Assembly (NCBI GenBank): GCA_029309925.1
Contig: JARKND010000001.1
Span: forward strand, 1,364,001-1,428,000
Direction of reading: 5' to 3'
Origin: Fulvivirgaceae bacterium JP3-4
GTDB lineage: Bacteria > Bacteroidota > Bacteroidia > Cytophagales > Cyclobacteriaceae
DNA length: 64,000 nt
Below are positions 52,324 to 61,449 of the stretch, in pieces. The number at the start of each line of letters is the position of its first letter. Position 1 is the first letter of the stretch. The position numbers and the translations under genes were made by a program. The notes beneath the pieces are model-generated. The model did not search any database, was not told the DNA's origin, and worked only from the letters and a program-made list of their open reading frames with translations.

Positions 52324-52578
52324 ATGAATCTGTTTGTTTCAAATATCAGCCCGGTAGTAAAGGAAGACGCTCTCAAAATGCTTTTTTCTGAATTTGGTGA
52401 AGTACGCTCCGTGAAGATTATAGGAGACAAATTCACCGGACATTCCAAAGGTTTTGGTTTTGTCGATATGCAGGATGACAGTGAAGCGCAAAAGGCGATA
52501 GAGAAACTCAGCAATGCGGAATTCTTCGGAAAAAAACTCATTGTATCGAAGGCGCGACCGAAAACAACGGCTTTATAG
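52324..52578 (+). CDS. RRM-type RNA-binding protein
   Basis: An 84-residue single RRM domain. RNP2 is LFVSNI (residues 3-8) and RNP1 is KGFGFVDM (about 43-50), with the usual beta-alpha-beta-beta-alpha-beta order. The ATG at 52324 is preferred over the GTG at 52300 because the domain begins immediately with MNLFVSN. Single-RRM proteins of this kind in Bacteroidota and cyanobacteria bind RNA, often in cold or stress responses. The stop is 8 nt before the next gene. Confidence 0.93.
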   Translation: MNLFVSNISPVVKEDALKMLFSEFGEVRSVKIIGDKFTGHSKGFGFVDMQDDSEAQKAIEKLSNAEFFGKKLIVSKARPKTTAL

Positions 52579-52586
52579 CATTAAAG

Positions 52587-52859
52587 ATGGCTCAAAGGAT
52601 TATCGACAGAAGTCGTGTGGGAGATGTTTTGCAACATCTTTATACGTGTGATGTTGACATCACGATTTCGCTCATATCGAAAGTGGGCTATTTCTATCTG
52701 GGAGTGAACGACAAACGTGTGCCACTTCACGGTACCTCTATAGAAGAGGCGGTAACCGATCTTGCTTTTAAGGTGGCAAGTGAGTTTCCAGCGTCTGAAT
52801 TTGCAACGTGGTGGGTCAATAATTTCCGTGAAGATGATATCAATCGACAAACGATTTAG
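52587..52859 (+). CDS. Hypothetical protein (90 aa)
   Basis: A 90-residue soluble protein of mixed alpha/beta character: DVLQHLYTCDVDITISLIS, VGYFYLGVNDKRVPLHGTSIEEAVTDLAFKVAS, then a tail with FATWWVNNFREDD. No motif was recognised. The context, 8 nt after the RRM gene and 31 nt before the sigma factor, places it in the same transcript. An anti-sigma or sigma-associated role cannot be excluded but has no direct support. Confidence 0.6.
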   Translation: MAQRIIDRSRVGDVLQHLYTCDVDITISLISKVGYFYLGVNDKRVPLHGTSIEEAVTDLAFKVASEFPASEFATWWVNNFREDDINRQTI

Positions 52860-52890
52860 TAGGGATTAACTCTTATCAAACAGTTTGAAA

Positions 52891-53751
52891 ATGCGACAAC
52901 TTAAGATTACCAAACAGATCACGAACCGTGAAAGCCAGTCACTGGATAAATACCTGCAGGAAATCGGAAAAGTAGACCTCATTACTTCTGAAGAAGAAGT
53001 AGATCTTGCCAGACGTATTGCAGAAGGTGACAACTCAGCGTTGGACAAGCTGACAAAAGCTAACCTTCGCTTCGTGGTTTCGGTAGCGAAGCAGTATCAG
53101 AACTATGGTTTGACGCTGGGTGACCTGATCAACGAAGGGAACCTTGGCTTGATTAAGGCGGCTAAAAGGTTCGATGCCACCCGTGGCTTCAAATTTATTT
53201 CTTATGCAGTCTGGTGGATTCGCCAGTCAATTATGCAAAGTCTGGCGGAACAGTCACGCATCGTGCGCTTGCCGCTCAATCGCGTGAGCAGTCTCAATAA
53301 GATCCTGAAAACTTTTTCCGTTCTCGAACAAACCTATCAGCGTGAACCTTCGATTGCTGAACTTGCCGAAACGATTGGCGTGACGGAGGAAGACATCGCA
53401 CAGGATCAAAGGCATTCTGGCCGCCACCTTTCAGTTGACGCTCCATTTCAGGAAGGAGAGGACAACTCGCTGCTGGAATTGCTTTTTGATGCCACCAATG
53501 AAATGCCAGATGCAACTTTGATATCGGATTCACTTAAGCTTGAGATTCAGCGGGCGTTTTCAAAGCTGAGCTTCCGCGAGGCTGAAGTGATGACGCACTA
53601 TTATGGCCTCGATGGCAATCCGCCAATGAATCTGGAAGATCTTGGTGAAAAATTCCATCTGACAAGAGAACGTGTCAGGCAGATAAAAGAAGTAGCAACG
53701 AAACGATTGCGAAAGTCGCGAAACTCTGCTTTAAAATCCTATCTGGGATAA
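52891..53751 (+). CDS. RpoD/SigA-type sigma factor, paralogue of the housekeeping sigma
   Basis: The ATG at 52891 ([30 protein letters not shown]) matches the conserved start of Bacteroidota RpoD; a TTG six bases earlier is rejected. 286 residues, normal length. Region 2 is intact ([38 protein letters not shown], then [28 protein letters not shown]). Region 3 and 4 diverge from the usual: [22 protein letters not shown] and a region 4.2 of [26 protein letters not shown]. It is probably an alternative sigma for a subset of promoters. It ends the cluster of RNA-related genes. Confidence 0.9.
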   Translation: MRQLKITKQITNRESQSLDKYLQEIGKVDLITSEEEVDLARRIAEGDNSALDKLTKANLRFVVSVAKQYQNYGLTLGDLINEGNLGLIKAAKRFDATRGFKFISYAVWWIRQSIMQSLAEQSRIVRLPLNRVSSLNKILKTFSVLEQTYQREPSIAELAETIGVTEEDIAQDQRHSGRHLSVDAPFQEGEDNSLLELLFDATNEMPDATLISDSLKLEIQRAFSKLSFREAEVMTHYYGLDGNPPMNLEDLGEKFHLTRERVRQIKEVATKRLRKSRNSALKSYLG

Positions 53752-53793
53752 ACGACAATTCATCCTACTCCGCGTCAGGGGAAAAATAAGATG

Positions 53794-54183
53794 TCAGTTT
53801 TTTGCTATCACTGAGCGAACTGATTCCAATAGATTGGTGAGGTTGTCCTCTTTAACAACATATCCGATCGCTCCCATTTTCTGTGTTGCATCACGATCTG
53901 AATCTTGTGTTGAATCAGTGTAAATGCAAACAGGTATATTCTTCAGCTTTGTCGATGCCTGTAATTTTTTAAGCATCTGCTTCCCGCTGCCCGCCCTGAA
54001 TTGCAGCTCCAGGAAAATAACGTCTGGTAAAACACTTTCCTCTTCAAGCAAAAAATCCAAAGCAGATTCAGTACTGAATGACTTCAGGCAAGTGTGGGTG
54101 GGATCGATCCGCCTGATGATTTCGCGGAATCGTTCATGCTGGTTCCGATCATTATCAATTAACATTATTGTCATACTGTCCAT
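53794..54183 (-). CDS. Stand-alone pseudo-receiver domain protein
   Basis: A 129-residue receiver fold. The conserved Lys (YVVKED) and Thr (IYTDST) positions are present, but the phosphoacceptor Asp is replaced by Glu (IFLELQF where FLDLNMP is expected). The acidic pocket reads IDND in place of VDDD. It is therefore unlikely to be phosphorylated normally and may mimic the phosphorylated state or act by protein binding. It is convergent with the sigma factor gene (42-nt gap) and divergent from the acyltransferase gene. The partner is unknown. Confidence 0.88.
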   Translation of the reverse strand: MDSMTIMLIDNDRNQHERFREIIRRIDPTHTCLKSFSTESALDFLLEEESVLPDVIFLELQFRAGSGKQMLKKLQASTKLKNIPVCIYTDSTQDSDRDATQKMGAIGYVVKEDNLTNLLESVRSVIAKN

Positions 54184-54282
54184 GACTGGTAAGGTACTGC
54201 TAATAATTCATGTGCCAGCGTGCTCATAAACATAAAGTTCCGCATTTAAAGCATACGGTGTTCTCTGCATTTCCAATTTTTT

Positions 54283-54305
54283 TATTCGGTGTCGGTCACC
54301 GAATA
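54283..54305. promoter_or_regulatory. Inverted repeat in the divergent region before the acyltransferase gene
   Basis: TATTCGGTG-tcggt-CACCGAATA is a perfect 9-bp inverted repeat, 34 bp upstream of the acyltransferase start at 54340. It may be an operator for the divergent pair. Confidence 0.45.
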
Positions 54306-54339
54306 CTCGGGCAATGAAGTTATCTTTTAATGTATTATA

Positions 54340-55551
54340 TTGTCTCCACCTGACATTTCCAATGAAGCTGGAGTTGTCACGGACCAACTCAAAGATTGCT
54401 TGAACGATCTATTTGCAACTAACCTTGTGCTGGCCAGGCGCAACGCGCATATCTCGGCCCTTGATGGTTTTCGGGGACTAGCCGTACTGATGGTATTGCT
54501 CTACCATATCTTTCCGTATTTCAAGGCATTTTATTTCGGATGGGCCGGAGTGGATCTGTTCTTCGTGCTCTCTGGTTTTCTGATCACTGGAATTCTGCTC
54601 GACACACGTGACGAAGAGGGGTACTACAGGAATTATCTTGCACGCAGAACACTGCGCATCTTTCCGCTCTATTATACATTTCTTATTCTCTTTTTTGTTG
54701 GTTTCTTTTTTGCAGGTATTGGAGAGGTGGTTCCCGGTTATGAGTACCTGACATCACATCAACTATGGTACTGGCTGTATGTTCAAAACTGGCTCGCGAT
54801 GTTTGACGAGAACTTTCCGGCAATGAATTTTCTCAGCCACTTCTGGTCGCTCGCCATCGAAGAGCAATTTTACATATTCTGGCCTATCGTTGTTTTTTAT
54901 GTGAGGCCAGGCAAACTTCTCTATGTTACTTTGTTCCTCATTGTAACGAGCCTTTGCCTGCGGCTGTACTTCCTCTCATATCCGGAGTTATTTGCCAAAG
55001 TCTATATTTTTACTCCGACCAGACTTGACGGCCTTGCGATCGGCAGCGCCATGGCCTGTATGGTCAGAAATCCGCGTGCAATTGAATGGTTGAACAGCAA
55101 CGTGAAGAAAATTTTCTTTTTATCAGGAGCTGTTATTGTCGTGACAATTGCTTACACCAGGTCATTAAGCTTTTCAAACGTATTGATCGCAACGTATGGA
55201 TATACAGTAATCGATCTTTTCTTTGGATGTCTTATTCTTATCGGATTATCGCAGCATCAGGGAAATGTCATCAGGCGCATCGCACAAACGAGGATACTAA
55301 CCATCATGGGAAAATATTCTTACGGACTCTATGTCTATCATCTTGCACTGTATCGTCTACTCGGTGAACGCCTGAATTCACTCACAAACTCCGCTGTGCT
55401 ATCATCGATCCTCATCTTCACAGGCAGTTTTGTGATCGCTTATTTGTCATTTCACGGTATCGAAAAACATTTTCTGAAATTAAAATCGAAGTTTTCGCGC
55501 CCCGCGATGCGCGTTCAGGCATTGGCAAGCCAGGAAAAATCATCCGTGTAG
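54340..55551 (+). CDS. Acyltransferase family 3 (OafA/YrhL-like) membrane protein
   Basis: A 403-residue acyltransferase. The conserved His is in VLLYHIF (residues about 57-63), and GVDLFFVLSGFLITGIL and RRTLRIFPLYY are the family signature. About ten TM helices are present. Members acylate sugars on lipopolysaccharide, peptidoglycan or exopolysaccharide at the periplasmic side. No ATG fits the frame before the domain. The TTG at 54340 is the best start candidate, but the real one may be a later GTG. The next gene starts 31 nt after it in the same direction. Confidence 0.85.
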   Translation: MSPPDISNEAGVVTDQLKDCLNDLFATNLVLARRNAHISALDGFRGLAVLMVLLYHIFPYFKAFYFGWAGVDLFFVLSGFLITGILLDTRDEEGYYRNYLARRTLRIFPLYYTFLILFFVGFFFAGIGEVVPGYEYLTSHQLWYWLYVQNWLAMFDENFPAMNFLSHFWSLAIEEQFYIFWPIVVFYVRPGKLLYVTLFLIVTSLCLRLYFLSYPELFAKVYIFTPTRLDGLAIGSAMACMVRNPRAIEWLNSNVKKIFFLSGAVIVVTIAYTRSLSFSNVLIATYGYTVIDLFFGCLILIGLSQHQGNVIRRIAQTRILTIMGKYSYGLYVYHLALYRLLGERLNSLTNSAVLSSILIFTGSFVIAYLSFHGIEKHFLKLKSKFSRPAMRVQALASQEKSSV

Positions 55552-55582
55552 ACATTCAGACATCGTTAATAGCAGCAGCACT

Positions 55583-57151
55583 ATGAAAAAGATCTTAGAG
55601 AAAATTGCACGGATTTACTGCCTGATAATTTGTTGTTGTTTCAGCGAGTTTGCTTTAGCGCAGGATTCTGAGGCTATCCGGCCACGCATCATCATTACCG
55701 CAGACCCTGAATTGGACGATAACAACTCTATGATCCGCTTTCTGCTCTACAGCAGCGACCTGCAGGTGGAAGGCCTCATTTATACAAGCAGTCAGTTTCA
55801 CTGGAAGGGCGATGGTAAAGGTACTCGTTGGTTTGTCCCTGGCCGTGAGTATGCACGTTTTGGTCTCGACAAATGCCCCTGCGAATCCTGGCGATGGGCC
55901 AAGGACGAACGTTTCATTCACGACATTGTTGATGCCTATGCGAAATCATATCCTAATCTGAAAGTTCACAACGCCAGCTATCCGAGTCCGGAAGAACTCA
56001 GGTCAAAGATCCGCTATGGGAATATTGAGTTTGATGGAGATATTTCAAAGGATTCTCCGGGCTCAGACCTGATCAAGTCGCTTATCCTTGACGACAAGCC
56101 GGGCCAACTGTTCATTACTGCCTGGGGAGGCCACAGTAGTATAGCCCGCGCGTTAAAATCAATCCAGGATCAATATCAGAACACAACACAGTGGGAAGCG
56201 ATCCGTTCAAAAATTTTCCGAAAAGTAGTGTTGCTGCCATCGGGCGATCAGGATGACATGTATGCTAAATATATCAAACCGAACTGGAGCGGGATCGAGT
56301 ACAGAACTTTCGGAAACGGACCCAACTACGGGTATGGAGCCCAACTCCGTGCGAAACCGGAAGACAGTCCTCTGCTCACACCATCGTGGATGAAAGAAAA
56401 TATCCTCGACAGGGGTCCACTCGGTTCTCTTTATCGCGTTTGGGGTGATGGAAAGCAAATGGTGAAAGATGATATGATGGATTATTTCGGCATGAGTGGG
56501 TATACCGATGACCAGTTGAGAAAAATGGGATACGTGGTATGGATGCCGGTGCAGCCGAAGAACTCATGGCTCGGGGAGGGCGACAATCATACGTTTATGA
56601 ATATGCTTGGAAATGGACTCCGTGCCTTTGAAGATCCATCTTTCGGTGGATGGGGAGGCCGTGGTACACGCTCCCAGAATTTTTCATTCAGCATGAGCGA
56701 CACTTCGCAGCAGGCCATGGTAGCAGCCCTGAGTTCCGCAAATAGAAATGCAGGTAACTATCCTAACTTTTTCCCCGCTGCACAAAATGATTTTGCAGCC
56801 CGCATGAAATGGGCTGTAACTCCAAGGTTTGAAGATGCAAACCATGAACCTGTGGTAATGATCGAAGGCCCACTGCATGTGATGGCGTCTGCGGGTGAAA
56901 CGATCAGGCTGAATGGTAAGGTATCAGACCCAGATCAGAACGAAGTTTCGCTGCGTTGGTGGCAGTTCAGGGCCGGCACTTATGCCAATGACGTGACGAT
57001 CGTCAATGAGACTTCAGTGGCATGCCGCGTCACCATCCCAAAGGACGCGCTAGCAGGTCAGACGATACACATCATCCTTCAGGCAACCGATGACGGCAAA
57101 CCATCGCTCACGAGGTATCAACGGGTTATCATAACCGTGCGTGAAAAGTAA
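55583..57151 (+). CDS. DUF1593 protein (nucleoside-hydrolase-like), secreted
   Basis: 522 residues with a signal peptide (CLIICCCFSEFALAQ). The catalytic domain starts RPRIIITADPELDDNNSMIRFLLYSSDLQVEGLIYTSSQ (residues about 33-72), which is the metal-binding DxxxDD motif of nucleoside-hydrolase-like DUF1593 proteins. A C-terminal Ig/FN3-like region (about 435-520) has a PDQNEVSLRWWQFRAGTY stretch. These proteins are suggested to cleave glycosidic bonds of cell-wall or plant polysaccharides; the substrate is not known. It is possibly co-transcribed with the upstream acyltransferase (31-nt gap), though the functional link is unclear. Confidence 0.88.
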   Translation: MKKILEKIARIYCLIICCCFSEFALAQDSEAIRPRIIITADPELDDNNSMIRFLLYSSDLQVEGLIYTSSQFHWKGDGKGTRWFVPGREYARFGLDKCPCESWRWAKDERFIHDIVDAYAKSYPNLKVHNASYPSPEELRSKIRYGNIEFDGDISKDSPGSDLIKSLILDDKPGQLFITAWGGHSSIARALKSIQDQYQNTTQWEAIRSKIFRKVVLLPSGDQDDMYAKYIKPNWSGIEYRTFGNGPNYGYGAQLRAKPEDSPLLTPSWMKENILDRGPLGSLYRVWGDGKQMVKDDMMDYFGMSGYTDDQLRKMGYVVWMPVQPKNSWLGEGDNHTFMNMLGNGLRAFEDPSFGGWGGRGTRSQNFSFSMSDTSQQAMVAALSSANRNAGNYPNFFPAAQNDFAARMKWAVTPRFEDANHEPVVMIEGPLHVMASAGETIRLNGKVSDPDQNEVSLRWWQFRAGTYANDVTIVNETSVACRVTIPKDALAGQTIHIILQATDDGKPSLTRYQRVIITVREK

Positions 57152-57355
57152 TTGAAATTTACCCGCAATCGGTCCTTCTTGACTTATCACTTAGCAACGG
57201 AGTGGCTATTCGCGAAACGATGATGGGGTGGCTTACGTGCCGTGGACAAGCAATCTGTTCAACCCTTGTGGCGTTTGCTCCCTTCAAGCAGAAACAAAAA
57301 GTTTGCTGTAGCTATAATTCCACACACACCGATGTAGTTGTATTGAAATTTGTTT

Positions 57356-57371
57356 TTATCTTTAAAGATAA
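57356..57371. promoter_or_regulatory. Perfect 16-bp palindrome before the receiver gene
   Basis: TTATCTTTAAAGATAA is self-complementary and lies 12 bp before the start ATG at 57384. It could be an operator or, being AT-rich, a chance structure. Confidence 0.35.
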
Positions 57372-57383
57372 TTTCATTCGAAT

Positions 57384-57773
57384 ATGCAAAAAGGCCCGCT
57401 GGAGACAGTGCTCTATGTCGATGACGACCCGGATGACCAGGAGTTTTTTATGACAAGCCTCTCCGAGGCGAGGCCAAACATTAAGTGCTTCGCGGCAAAG
57501 GATGGTGGCAGCGCATTCGAATTACTAAAGAGTATTCCACTTCCCAGCTACATTTTTATCGATCTTCATTTGCCACGGGTCAACGGCATCGAAGTGCTGA
57601 GAAAATTAAAAGGGACAACGGAATTCGCTTCCATTCCCACCTATATCCTTTCCACCACACTCTACGAGCCTCATGCAGTCACCATCCGCGAGCTTGGAGG
57701 AAATGGGTTGCTTCGGAAACCAGGCTCACTACTCGACTTCAGAGAACTCTTTGATTCTGTTTTTAAGCGGTAA
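57384..57773 (+). CDS. Single-domain response regulator (CheY-like)
   Basis: A 129-residue receiver. The acidic pocket (YVDDDPDD), phosphoacceptor Asp (IFIDLHLP), Ser/Thr (ILSTTLY) and Lys (LLRKPGS) are all present, unlike the receiver at 53794. No output domain is attached, so it may transfer phosphate in a relay or bind a partner directly. The PAS kinase at 58247 is a candidate donor, about 470 bp downstream on the same strand. This pairing is inference. Confidence 0.93.
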   Translation: MQKGPLETVLYVDDDPDDQEFFMTSLSEARPNIKCFAAKDGGSAFELLKSIPLPSYIFIDLHLPRVNGIEVLRKLKGTTEFASIPTYILSTTLYEPHAVTIRELGGNGLLRKPGSLLDFRELFDSVFKR

Positions 57774-58246
57774 GCTAGTTCTTAGTAATTAGTGCGAACC
57801 GTTTTCCATAGCCTGGAAGCACCTACCACATTCTGCTACAACTTTTATTAAGAACACCCGTTAGTCACGGAATTCAGTGAGAGGATTTCCGTTATTTTTT
57901 TTCAACACAAATGGCAGAATGCCTGGCCTTCTTCAAGTGATACTTCAATGTAAATATTCTGAACGGAAATTATTTATCGATCGTTCAGTGGTGAAATCAG
58001 TTCATATACCGAACAAAATTCTGAAAAAACCTTAAAAGCAAACTTCCAAAAAATCGATTCACGGAAAAAGTGACAGTCATTTTATTGTGAATGTTATCCA
58101 AAAGTTAAGTGTTTACGTAATAGGGCAGAGTACCTGAAACGCGGGTAACTCGAGATATCCTTTTCAACCCGAGGAATCGTAAACCTGACTGAGAACGAAG
58201 TTTCTGCTTGCCGTAAAAAATTATCCTCTCGATAGCAACAGAAACT
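57774..58246. other. Intergenic region before the PAS kinase gene
   Basis: About 470 bp, AT-rich, without a convincing ORF on either strand. A TGAACG/CGTTCA inverted repeat with a 17-nt spacer lies around 57959-57987. No RNA gene was recognised. Confidence 0.45.
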
Positions 58247-59776
58247 ATGTTTATAAAACCAATTATACCGGAGATGAGCATGTTGGAAAATGCGGACGTA
58301 GGCGTGTGGCAGGATCTGTTTACATCGATTATTGAAGATGCTGATTCGAACATTTTGTTGCTGGATGATGAATTCAGAGTGATAAACCTGAACTCCGGCT
58401 TCTACTGGATCTTTTTCGAAACATACGGCATCGAGCTGAAGCGCGGCACTTCTATCCTGGAGTCGATGGAAGGTGTTAATCGTTCACTCACGCAGGAATG
58501 GAAGGAGCGATGTATTACCGCGTTGAGCGGAACGGCTCTGAAAGTTGAAGACGTTTTCGAACTTGAAGGCAGAAAATACTATTGGGAGATTCACTTCAAG
58601 TCGGTCACCCGCCCTGACACTTCGCAGGTAATTTCTATTTTCAGCCGTGATATCACGGTCCGCAAAGCCTATCAGAAAAAAATTCTGGAAGACGAAGCTA
58701 ATCTACGTTCGATTCTTAATACGATTGATGACAGCGTGTGGCTCGTGAATACGAACTACGAGCTGATTGACTTTAACAAGGAATTTTTCAAAGCATACAA
58801 GCTGGCTTTTGGTGTCAAGCTGTCGAAGGGTAAAAACATACTTGATCTCCTGCCTGACGATGCACCCGACCTGAAAGAGATGTGGCGCGTACGCTATGAA
58901 AGTGGTCTCCGCGGAAGGACAGGGAAATACGTTGATACATATCACGTTGATAAAGAGTGGAGGACCTATGAGATCAGAACGTATCCCATTATTGAGAATT
59001 CCAGAGTGACAGGCCTCACCGTTTACTCACGCGATATTACGATTCAGACCAGGACTGAAGACCTTTTGAAGCGCCAAAACGAAGAACTGATAAAGATCAA
59101 TTCTGAGCTTGATCGTTTTGTATACAGCGCGTCCCATGATCTTCGCGCCCCGTTGATGTCGGTGAAAGGCTTGCTCAACATGATCAAGATCGATCCTGAC
59201 CGCAAGAACGTTGAGCACTACCTGAGCCTGATCGAGCGTAGTGTCAGCAAGCTCGATCATTTTATATCGGATATTATCAACTACTCTCGTAACTCGCGAA
59301 TGGATCTCATGGCGAAAGAGATCAACTTCCATGAACTGCTCCAGGAGTCGATCGACTCTTTAAAATTCATGGAGGGTGCGGAAAAGGTGCGCACTATCCG
59401 CGATATCAAGATTGATGCGCCATTCTATTCGGACTACAGCCGGCTTCTGATCATATTCAATAACATTATTTCAAATGCCGTGCGCTACCGCGATTCGTGG
59501 AAAGACGATTCGTGGCTCAAGGTACGGATTCACACCACTGAAGAGTCGGTACACATTCAGTTCAGCGACAACGGAGTCGGGATTGCGGATGAGTATGTTG
59601 AGAAGGTATTTAAGATGTTTTTTCGCGCGAATGCCGACAGCAAGGGCTCAGGTCTTGGTCTCTATATCGTAAAGAGCGCATGCGAGAAACTCAACGGCAC
59701 AATCCATGTGAGTTCAAAACTCGGGGAAGGAACCGTTTTTCGCATTGACATTCCGAACAGCAAACCTGCGCATTAG
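58247..59776 (+). CDS. PAS-domain sensor histidine kinase
   Basis: A 509-residue kinase. Two PAS domains lie at about residues 20-140 and 150-275 (DSNILLLDDEFRVINLNSGFYW and DDSVWLVNTNYELIDFNKEFF). Next are the HisKA domain with the phosphoacceptor His (FVYSASHDLRAPLMSVKGLL, about residue 302), and the ATPase with N-box (IIFNNIISNAVRY), G1 (FSDNGVGIADEY) and G2 (GSGLGLYIVKSACEKL). There is no TM segment, so it should be a cytoplasmic sensor. The preceding single-domain regulator (57384) may be its partner. It overlaps by 4 nt the convergent barrel gene. Confidence 0.93.
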   Translation: MFIKPIIPEMSMLENADVGVWQDLFTSIIEDADSNILLLDDEFRVINLNSGFYWIFFETYGIELKRGTSILESMEGVNRSLTQEWKERCITALSGTALKVEDVFELEGRKYYWEIHFKSVTRPDTSQVISIFSRDITVRKAYQKKILEDEANLRSILNTIDDSVWLVNTNYELIDFNKEFFKAYKLAFGVKLSKGKNILDLLPDDAPDLKEMWRVRYESGLRGRTGKYVDTYHVDKEWRTYEIRTYPIIENSRVTGLTVYSRDITIQTRTEDLLKRQNEELIKINSELDRFVYSASHDLRAPLMSVKGLLNMIKIDPDRKNVEHYLSLIERSVSKLDHFISDIINYSRNSRMDLMAKEINFHELLQESIDSLKFMEGAEKVRTIRDIKIDAPFYSDYSRLLIIFNNIISNAVRYRDSWKDDSWLKVRIHTTEESVHIQFSDNGVGIADEYVEKVFKMFFRANADSKGSGLGLYIVKSACEKLNGTIHVSSKLGEGTVFRIDIPNSKPAH

Positions 59777-60612
59777 TTCTTCCGCTTCTTCTTCGGGTTT
59801 GACTTCGACTTGCTGAATGATTTGGTATGTTTTACTTCAATAAAGCGTGCAATGCCCACACTGAGGCTTACAAACATTTCTCTCCGGTCACCGTGGAGGT
59901 CATACAGTTTTGCATTTGTTTTGGTCTGAGAGCGATAAGCATCATCCCGTGTCTCATTGAATCCATAGTTTGCGCGCAGATCAAACGATACACGCCATGC
60001 CTGCTTAAAGTCCCAGTCTGAACGAAAGCCGACAGACGCGAATAGCTGGAACGTTTTCAAATCCTGTCGGCTGACAATCTCCACCTTCGACAGGGATGGC
60101 GCCAGAACACCATCATACTCAACAACGTAGTCGGGCGGAAGAATTGGAAACACCTCGGTTGGAAAGCGATACTTTGCGCTGTTATGCGTAACAGTCTCGT
60201 TCCCATCGAGAAGGTATGCGGCTGCCACCCCGGCAACAACACTGACTTTTAGCGAAGAGACATCAATCGCGTGAAGTTTCAAAGACACTGGTACCTGAAC
60301 GTATTTCAGATTGATGCCACGCTTACCTTCAACGCCACCAGTGATGTTCACAATGTTCATATCCTGGCCGATATTGATGATAGATGGTGTGATGACAAAT
60401 CCGTATCCCTGGTAGTCGAGGCCGAAGGAAATACCAAGGGGCAGAAGTTTTACCTGATTGGGCTGCTCGTAGCGGGAATCGCGATTGATGCCTGAATCAA
60501 AAGTGTAAGGTGACGTCAGCCCGGTGAAAATGCCGAATGAGATTTCTTTCTGTTGTCCCTTTACGATGGCAAAGACGCCAGTAAAAAAAATGACGAAAGC
60601 AAGCGATCTCAT
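59773..60612 (-). CDS. Outer membrane beta-barrel protein (PorT-like)
   Basis: The start at 60612 (MRSLAFVIFFTGVFAIVKGQ) gives 279 residues and a signal peptide; the ORF start at 60639 adds 9 residues that are not needed. The mature chain has alternating strands such as ISFGIFTGLTSPYT, GYGFVITPSIINIGQ, LKVSVVAGVAAAYLL and WRVSFDLRANYGF, as in PorT/OMP_b-brl proteins of Bacteroidota. The C-terminus is basic (KSKSNPKKKRKN), which is unusual after the last strand. It is single-copy, with its own promoter to the right. Confidence 0.82.
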   Translation of the reverse strand: MRSLAFVIFFTGVFAIVKGQQKEISFGIFTGLTSPYTFDSGINRDSRYEQPNQVKLLPLGISFGLDYQGYGFVITPSIINIGQDMNIVNITGGVEGKRGINLKYVQVPVSLKLHAIDVSSLKVSVVAGVAAAYLLDGNETVTHNSAKYRFPTEVFPILPPDYVVEYDGVLAPSLSKVEIVSRQDLKTFQLFASVGFRSDWDFKQAWRVSFDLRANYGFNETRDDAYRSQTKTNAKLYDLHGDRREMFVSLSVGIARFIEVKHTKSFSKSKSNPKKKRKN

Positions 60613-60681
60613 CGGGGGATACGTGGGGGGATTACCCACTAAAATAATAAATTCTTTCGAATAGGGCAGGGTCGAATTCTG

Positions 60682-61389
60682 CTATGCCAGGTTGTGATAG
60701 ACGTTTTGCACATCGTCATCTGCTTCGAGCAGCTCGATGAGCTTCAACACTTCATCCTGTTCGGCTTCAGTAAGCTCTTTCGTTGTCGTAGGGATATACT
60801 GTAATTCCGAACTTTTTGCATCAAGATGTTTTGACTCCAGGAATTTCTGCATGTGGCCGAACTCCGTAAACTTTGTGTATACGATAATTTCGTCTTCACC
60901 TCTTTCGATGTCTTCGGCACCGGCATCGATCAGATCGAGTTCCAGCTCATCAAGGTTGAGTTTAGCGGGATCGAATTTGAACACACCCCTGCGCTCAAAC
61001 ATGAAAACCACAGAGCCTGAATTGCCCATGCTTCCCCCGTTCTTTGCAAAGATGAGACGGACATTTGCAACCGTGCGGGTAGGGTTGTCTGTAGCGCATT
61101 CTACAATAAGCGGAACTCCGTGCGGGCCGTAGCCTTCATATGTTACTTCCTGGAAATCCTTTTCGTCCTTGCTGGAGGCGCGTTTTATAGCTGCTTCCAC
61201 GCGATCCTTCGGCATATTCGCGCCCTTGGCGTTCTGAATGGCCAGCCGGAGCTTGGGGTTGTTTTCAGGTAAGGGGCCACCTTGCTTCACCGCGATAGCG
61301 ATATCTTTTCCAATACGCGTGAAGGCTTTGGCCATGCGGTCAAAGCGAGCAAACATTTTGTGCTTCCGTTTTTCGAAAATGCGACCCAT
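60682..61389 (-). CDS. yebC: YebC/PmpR family transcriptional/translation regulator (TACO1 type)
   Basis: 235 residues, start ATG at 61389 (MGRIFEKRKHKMFARFDRMAKAFTRIGKDI), which matches Bacteroidota members; 8 residues upstream in the ORF are rejected. Signature sections are NPKLRLAIQNAKGANMPKDRVEAAIKRAS, YEGYGPHGVPLIVECATDNPTRTVANVRLIFAKNGGSMG and SVVFMFERRGVF. The family binds DNA or, as recent work on TACO1/YebC indicates, the ribosome to relieve proline-rich stalls. It is monocistronic here, ending 43 bp before the barrel protein start region. Confidence 0.95.
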   Translation of the reverse strand: MGRIFEKRKHKMFARFDRMAKAFTRIGKDIAIAVKQGGPLPENNPKLRLAIQNAKGANMPKDRVEAAIKRASSKDEKDFQEVTYEGYGPHGVPLIVECATDNPTRTVANVRLIFAKNGGSMGNSGSVVFMFERRGVFKFDPAKLNLDELELDLIDAGAEDIERGEDEIIVYTKFTEFGHMQKFLESKHLDAKSSELQYIPTTTKELTEAEQDEVLKLIELLEADDDVQNVYHNLA

Positions 61390-61449
61390 AGTGCGAGGTT
61401 TTACGGCCCGCAAAATAATAGCGTTCTCCGAAACGTCAAAACGCTGAAG

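Noticed and set aside
58105-58353. Minus-strand ORF before the PAS kinase
   Set aside because: Overlaps the start of the kinase and has no domain.
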